Assembly (NCBI RefSeq): GCF_000331735.1 | Contig: NC_020126.1 | Coordinates: forward strand, 4,526,001-4,590,000 | DNA length: 64,000 nt | Direction of reading: 5' to 3' | DNA from: Myxococcus stipitatus DSM 14675 | GTDB lineage: Bacteria; Myxococcota; Myxococcia; Myxococcales; Myxococcaceae | In this document: one piece after another, positions 59,676 to 64,000 of the stretch | Layout of the letters: each line of letters opens with the position of its first letter | Position numbering within the stretch: the first letter of the stretch is position 1 | Made by a program: the position numbers and the translations under genes | Notes under the pieces: generated by a model | Seen by the model: only the letters and a program-made list of their open reading frames with translations | What the model was told of the DNA's origin: nothing | Databases searched by the model: none

Positions 59676-60632
59676 TCAGCCCTGGCGCGTGCCCCGGGCG
59701 TGGGGAATCAGGACGGAATAGAGCGTGCTCATGACGGGGGTGGGGATGCCCAGGGCATGGCCACGCCGGGCCACCGTGCCCTGGAGGTACTCGACCTCCA
59801 AGGTCTTGCCCGCGTCGAAGTCCACCATCATCGACGGCCGCATCTCGCGGGGCAGGTCCTCCATGAAGCGCACCACGTCCTCCGCGCGGGTGGTGGTGAC
59901 GACGCCCTCCGCCGCGGCCACGCGCAGCACCTCCGACACGGCCTCGCGGAACATCTCCCGGAAGAAGGGCCCCTCGCGCAGCACGCCCACCGCCGAGCGC
60001 CCCGCCGTGCAGAACCCGGACATCGACGCGAGGAAGGCCAGCTTCTCCCAGAGGGGCCCGCGGATGTCCGCCACCGCCTCCACGTTGAGCCCCGCGCGGG
60101 CCAGCTCCTCCTTGAGGACCCGCACGCGCTCGGAGACGCGGGACGTGTCGCCGAAGGCCTCGCCTAGCACGATGCGGTGGAGCGTGCCCACCTGGCGGAT
60201 GACGCCGGGCTCGTGGATGGCGGTGGACATGTACGTCGTCCCTCCGACGACCGTGAGCTCGCCCACGGCGGCGGCGACCTCCGACGGGCTGTCCACGCCG
60301 TTCTGGAGCGTGACGACCACGGCGCCGGTGCCTCCCAGCGCGGGCCGCTCCGACGCGGCGACCAGGGCCTTCACCTGCGGGAGCACGCTGGCGACGTCGT
60401 AGTTCTTCACCGCGAGGACCACCACGTCCACGGGCCCCAGCCGGGCGGCGTCCTCCTCGGCGCGGACGGGGACGGTGAAGTCTCCCTCCACGCTCAGGAT
60501 GGTGAGCCCACGCGAGCGCATGGCACTCAGGTGCGCCCCTCGCGCGAGGAAGCGCACGTCATGTCCCGCGCGCACCAGCCGCGCGCCGTAGTAGCCGCCC
60601 ACTCCACCTGAGCCCACGATGGCGAATCGCAT
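59676..60632 (-). CDS. panE: 2-Dehydropantoate 2-reductase family protein
   Basis: 318-aa NADPH-dependent reductase of the ApbA/PanE family, which reduces ketopantoate to pantoate in coenzyme A synthesis. The N-terminus has the GSGGVGGYYGARL nucleotide-binding loop, and KNYD with a downstream NGVDS stretch fits the central motif; the catalytic Lys region is WEKLAFLASMS. ATG 60632 is the only sensible start. Paralogues with other substrates are common, so the symbol is tentative. It lies 50 bases before the unknown gene on the same strand and could form a small operon with it. Confidence 0.85.
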   Translation of the reverse strand: MRFAIVGSGGVGGYYGARLVRAGHDVRFLARGAHLSAMRSRGLTILSVEGDFTVPVRAEEDAARLGPVDVVVLAVKNYDVASVLPQVKALVAASERPALGGTGAVVVTLQNGVDSPSEVAAAVGELTVVGGTTYMSTAIHEPGVIRQVGTLHRIVLGEAFGDTSRVSERVRVLKEELARAGLNVEAVADIRGPLWEKLAFLASMSGFCTAGRSAVGVLREGPFFREMFREAVSEVLRVAAAEGVVTTTRAEDVVRFMEDLPREMRPSMMVDFDAGKTLEVEYLQGTVARRGHALGIPTPVMSTLYSVLIPHARGTRQG

Positions 60633-60742
60633 GGCCGGAGAGGATAGCGGAGCGGCGCCGCCACGCCACGGGGCTTCCGGGGGAGGACCTGGACTTCTCG
60701 CGAGCGCCCTCGCGCCAGGGGTCCTCCCGCGTCAGGCCGGGC

Positions 60743-62050
60743 TCAGCCCGCGAGCGGGCGGATTCGCGTGCCCGTGTCCCAGCCGAGCGCGCCGCTGGCG
60801 GCCAGCAGGTCCGCGCGGGGCGTCCGGGCCTCGGAGATATAGGCGGCGGTGGCCTCGGGGGAGGCGCAGATGGGGAGGATGCGCTCGGGAATCATCATGT
60901 CGCTGACGAAGGCATCCGCCACGAACGTGTCGCGGCTCGCGGTGACCAGCAGGTCGATGAGGTGCGCGGGAGGCGGCTCGAGCAGCGCGTTGCTCCAGTG
61001 CGTCGTCGGCGCGACGGCGGCCCACATGCGCGCGTCGGTGTCGCGGCAGAAGGCCTCGTCGAAGGGACGCTCCGCGAGGAGCGCGTCCGTGATGGCGTGG
61101 GCCAGGGCGAAGGCGGACGCGGAGGCGCCGTTGGCGCCCTGTCCCGCGACGGGGTCGTTCGTCACGTGCGTGTCGCCCACCGCCATCACGAAGCGGCCCT
61201 CGCCCAGCGGCGCCCACGCGCGGCGCACGGCGGGCGTGAAGCCTCCCTGGAGGAAGTCCAGCGGACCGCGCACGCCGAACTCCGTCGGGTCGATGCGCTC
61301 ATACGTGGCGGGCGCGAAGCGGCGCATGACCTCCAGCAGCGACGCGTCGAGCGCGGCCGGGTCGTCGTCGCGCTTGCGGGAGATGAGCGCCGCCAGCTCC
61401 GTGCCGGGAATCGCCTCGATGAGGGTGCTGGGGACGCGGCCGTGGCGCGTGATGATCTGCGACTCGAAGACCTCGCCCTGACCCGGAATCAGGTTCGTGT
61501 GCATGCTCGTCGGCTGCGGCATGCGCAGGCCCTCGAGCAGCGCGGCGAACAACACCCTCGGCGGCTTCGTGTGCGGCGACAGCTCCGGGATGCGCGGGAA
61601 CAGCCCGGTGAGACCATTGCGTCCGGTGGCGACGACCATCAGCGTGTGGCGGCTGGCCAGCTTCTCCAGCATGACGGCGTCCACCGGCAGGATTTCGAGC
61701 CGCCCCCCGCGCTCCACGAAGGCCTCCGCGAGCCGAGGCTGATAGACGCGATAGTCCACGCACAGGCTCGGGTCGCTCAGCCGGCCCTGCACGGAGAAGG
61801 GCTGCGGGGCATGCACGTGGATGCTGAGCCGCTTCATCGCCAGCTCCGGCACCCCCCAGAAGTCCACCCACACCTCCCGCTCACGTGCTCGCGTGGGCGC
61901 ATGGTGCGTCACGGTGTTCAGGAGTCGTCCGGTGCGGACCGCGTCCGGCTCCTGTTCCGAGTAGAGGGTCACCGGAATCCCCTGGGCGAGAAGCTTCAGA
62001 CCCAGGTGCAGACCCGCGGTGCCGGCTCCAACGATTCCAATGCTCGCCAT
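60743..62050 (-). CDS. Styrene monooxygenase-like FAD protein
   Basis: 435 aa. ATG 62050 has AAGGAG eight bases upstream; a longer frame to 62191 is not favoured. The N-terminal GIVGAGTAGLHLG is the FAD Rossmann loop, and GDTHVTNDPVAGQGAN near the C-terminus matches the second FAD motif of StyA-like two-component flavoprotein monooxygenases, which epoxidise or hydroxylate aromatic substrates. The partner flavin reductase (StyB) is not in the window. There is no direct link to the lipopeptide, though its distance from the cluster edge is small. Confidence 0.85.
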   Translation of the reverse strand: MASIGIVGAGTAGLHLGLKLLAQGIPVTLYSEQEPDAVRTGRLLNTVTHHAPTRAREREVWVDFWGVPELAMKRLSIHVHAPQPFSVQGRLSDPSLCVDYRVYQPRLAEAFVERGGRLEILPVDAVMLEKLASRHTLMVVATGRNGLTGLFPRIPELSPHTKPPRVLFAALLEGLRMPQPTSMHTNLIPGQGEVFESQIITRHGRVPSTLIEAIPGTELAALISRKRDDDPAALDASLLEVMRRFAPATYERIDPTEFGVRGPLDFLQGGFTPAVRRAWAPLGEGRFVMAVGDTHVTNDPVAGQGANGASASAFALAHAITDALLAERPFDEAFCRDTDARMWAAVAPTTHWSNALLEPPPAHLIDLLVTASRDTFVADAFVSDMMIPERILPICASPEATAAYISEARTPRADLLAASGALGWDTGTRIRPLAG

Positions 62051-62289
62051 CTGCCTCTCCTTCACTTTTTCCAAGTCGAAAGACCGAGGTCGGGGAAGCG
62101 TCTCCCCGGGATGTGGGGTTCCCCAGGTGTTCCAGGGTGTGCGGGGCTGCATATCACAATGCGGGTGGAGTTCTTTAATTTCCCCATACACTGAGTCTCA
62201 GGACCAGACGGGTCCCCCTGTACCCGTTCGCGACCGGATGGAGTGCTTCCAGGTTGGGGGCGGAGCGTCGGGGACCGTACAGTCGAGGG
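62051..62289. promoter_or_regulatory. Divergent gap before the macro-like gene
   Basis: 239 bp between divergent genes, with lower GC around 62155-62195. It should hold both promoters; I could not assign boxes. Confidence 0.35.
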
Positions 62290-63297
62290 ATGAGCGCGGC
62301 CCTGGATGTGGTGTTGGAGGTCGGTGACGTCACCGAAGTGACGGCGGATGTCGCCCTGTTCAAATATGCACAAAGGCTGTACGGCGCGGCCGAGTCGGTG
62401 GCGCGGCGGCTGGAGGTCGTGGGGGTTCCGCCCGCGCAGGTGATGGTGGAGCCGGGGGAGTTCCGCTTCGTGGAGACGCGGGGCGTGGTGGGCTCGCCGC
62501 TGGCGCTCTTCCTGGGCACGGTGCGGCTGGGTGCGTTCGGCTACCACGAGATTCGCCAGTTCACGCAGCGCGCGCTGAAGGCGATGGAGTCACGCCCGGG
62601 GCTCAAGCACGTGGTGAGCACGGTGCACGGGCCCAACTACGGCCTGGACGAGGACGAGGCGGTGCTGGCGCTCGTCGGCGGGCTCATCGAAGCCTTCCAG
62701 CGAGGCACTGGACCTCAGGGGTTGGAGCGCTTCACGCTGGTGGAGCTGGACAATCGCCGCGCGCTGCGACTGCGGCGCGCGCTGGAGAAGGGCCTGGGGG
62801 GCACCGCGGGCGTGGAGCCGTTGCAGGGAGGCGGCTTCCGGGTGCGCAGGGACCGGGCCTTCGTGCAGGCGCCGGTGATGGCCACCGCGGGCGCGGTGTC
62901 GATGGCGAAGCCCCATGCCTTCGTCGCCATGCCCTTCACGCCCGAGCTGGAGGACACGTACCACTACGGCATCCAGGGGCCGGTGAAGTCGGTGGGCCTG
63001 TTGTGCGAGCGCGTGGACCAGGCCGTGTTCGACGGGCCCATCATCCAGCGCATCAAGGAGCGCATCGACACCGCGAAGGTCGTCATCGCGGACCTGTCGC
63101 TGGCCAACCCCAACGTGTACCTGGAGGTCGGCTACGCGTGGGGCAAGGGCCGGCCCACGCTGCTGCTGGTGCGGGACGTGAAGGAGCTGCGCTTCGACGT
63201 GGCCTCGTACCGGTGCATCGTCTACCGCAACATCCGGGAGCTGGAGACGCTGCTGACGCGGGAGCTGGAGCGGATGGACTTCGGCCGCCCCGCGTGA
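62290..63297 (+). CDS. Macro-like domain fused to deoxyribosyltransferase/TIR-like domain
   Basis: 335 aa from ATG 62290 (a TTG at 62254 is possible). The N-terminal half resembles a macro-type fold: LEVGDVTEV at the start, then a long helix-strand-helix ending VVSTVHGPNYGLDEDEA. The C-terminal half from about residue 209 (HAFVAMPF) to NPNVYLEVGYAWG has the nucleoside 2-deoxyribosyltransferase-like or TIR-like pattern, with Glu in YLEVG at the catalytic position. Such domains act on nucleosides or NAD and occur in stress and phage-defence proteins. It stands alone and meets the next gene tail to tail with five bases between. The function is unproven. Confidence 0.7.
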   Translation: MSAALDVVLEVGDVTEVTADVALFKYAQRLYGAAESVARRLEVVGVPPAQVMVEPGEFRFVETRGVVGSPLALFLGTVRLGAFGYHEIRQFTQRALKAMESRPGLKHVVSTVHGPNYGLDEDEAVLALVGGLIEAFQRGTGPQGLERFTLVELDNRRALRLRRALEKGLGGTAGVEPLQGGGFRVRRDRAFVQAPVMATAGAVSMAKPHAFVAMPFTPELEDTYHYGIQGPVKSVGLLCERVDQAVFDGPIIQRIKERIDTAKVVIADLSLANPNVYLEVGYAWGKGRPTLLLVRDVKELRFDVASYRCIVYRNIRELETLLTRELERMDFGRPA

Positions 63298-63302
63298 CGT
63301 GA

Positions 63303-64000
63303 CTACCAGCCGCGCGCCGCGACGGCCCAGGTGTCCGTCACGGTGCCGCCGCGCAGGACGTGCAGCCGCTCGTGCAGGTTGACGGAGGCGCAGACGTGGT
63401 TGGGGACGACCCGCACCAGGTCTCCCACGCGCGGGCGCCACGACATGGCGGAGACGTCCAGCAGGCCATGCTCCTCGGAGACGTTGCGGACGACGATGTC
63501 CGGCCGGTCCAGGAGCGCGCCGTAGCCTCCCTCGGGGGCCAGGCCCTCTTCCTTGGCCAGCGCCTTGGAGCCCGCGTCGATGACCACCTGTCCGGGCACG
63601 GCGGTGCTCACCACGGTGGCCAGCACGGAGAAGGCGCAGTCGTCCCACGCACACGCGCCGATGGACGCGGTGTTGCGGTCATTCAGCACGTTGATGCCCG
63701 GGCGGATCTCCGTCAGGCCCTTCACCTCATGCGAGCGCCAGAGCATCGGCGTGGAGCCGCCGCTGACGACCTCGGGCTTCAGCTGCGCGCGCGCCAATGC
63801 CTCCAGGAACGCGCCCAGCCGCGTGTTCTGCTCGCGCACGGCTTCGGCTTGTTGGTGCAGCGGCGCGCGCACGTGCCCGGGATAGAAGATGACCCCGCGC
63901 CAGGTCAGCGCCGGGGAGGTCTGGATGGCTCGCGCCAGCGCCACGGCCTGCTCGGGAGTCTCGACGCCCACGCGGCGCATGCCCAGGTCCAGCTCCACCA
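63303..64000 (-). CDS. D-serine dehydratase/D-threonine aldolase-like PLP enzyme, cut at right edge
   Basis: About 232 C-terminal codons; the start and the PLP-binding Lys lie beyond the edge. The fragment has the DLGMRRVGV barrel strand, SGGSTP and the C-terminal metal site NHVC. The His-x-Cys pair matches zinc-dependent D-serine dehydratases (DSD1 type) better than D-threonine aldolases, which use His-x-Asp. Predicted role: breakdown of D-hydroxy amino acids. Since the NRPS makes a D-residue, a link is possible but speculative. Confidence 0.85.
   Translation of the reverse strand, partial: VELDLGMRRVGVETPEQAVALARAIQTSPALTWRGVIFYPGHVRAPLHQQAEAVREQNTRLGAFLEALARAQLKPEVVSGGSTPMLWRSHEVKGLTEIRPGINVLNDRNTASIGACAWDDCAFSVLATVVSTAVPGQVVIDAGSKALAKEEGLAPEGGYGALLDRPDIVVRNVSEEHGLLDVSAMSWRPRVGDLVRVVPNHVCASVNLHERLHVLRGGTVTDTWAVAARGW

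Overview
This window is from a GC-rich bacterium, most likely a myxobacterium (Myxococcota, Cystobacter/Myxococcus-like). The evidence is the strong G/C bias at third codon positions, the very large mixed NRPS/PKS genes, and the style of the domains: LGGHSLL carrier proteins, a luciferase-like monooxygenase built into a glycine adenylation domain, and stand-alone KS-AT-KR-ACP proteins.

Layout. About 53 kb (1-53110) is one minus-strand operon read from right to left: a FAAL-ACP-C-A(monooxygenase)-PCP starter protein (46643-53110), PKS 1 (42100-46635), PKS 2 (37390-42078), a GT1-family glycosyltransferase fused to the end of PKS 2 by a TGATG overlap (36092-37390), PKS 3 (31695-36071), and a giant NRPS that starts at 31585 and runs off the left edge. 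A hairpin followed by a T-run lies between PKS 3 and the NRPS. To the right are a divergent P450 (53488-54837), a hydroxymandelate-synthase-like dioxygenase (54848-55921) and a cyclic-peptide-type ABC exporter (56069-57775). From about 57.9 kb onward the genes look like ordinary chromosome: a DUF4105 protein, an unknown protein, a PanE-like reductase, a styrene-monooxygenase-like flavoprotein, a macro-like/deoxyribosyltransferase-like fusion and a D-serine dehydratase-like enzyme cut by the right edge.

How it works together (inference from domain order and ten-residue A-domain codes). A fatty acid is activated by the FAAL and joined to glycine, which may be alpha-hydroxylated by the embedded monooxygenase. 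Three PKS modules follow: the first looks complete, the second has a KR without its catalytic Tyr, and the third has an AT without its catalytic Ser. The NRPS then adds a D-configured Ser-like residue (C-A-T-E), Gly, Val, Val, Val, Ser, a Pro-like residue, an aromatic residue and one unassigned residue, and starts a tenth module at the left edge. The glycosyltransferase and ABC exporter fit a glycosylated, exported lipopeptide. No thioesterase is in view.

Quality warning. The NRPS is broken in this sequence. The three Val modules are nearly identical tandem copies of about 3.17 kb. They contain a dense run of single-base deletions (16505-17311), further indels near 18411, 18522, 18537 and 21730, and an inverted 185-bp segment (21187-21371) that looks identical to the matching part of another copy. 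The frame is clean from 1 to about 16500 and from 31585 to about 21730. I favour mis-assembly or unpolished reads in a repeat over true gene decay, but sequence alone cannot settle it. No tRNA, rRNA, CRISPR array or insertion sequence was recognised.
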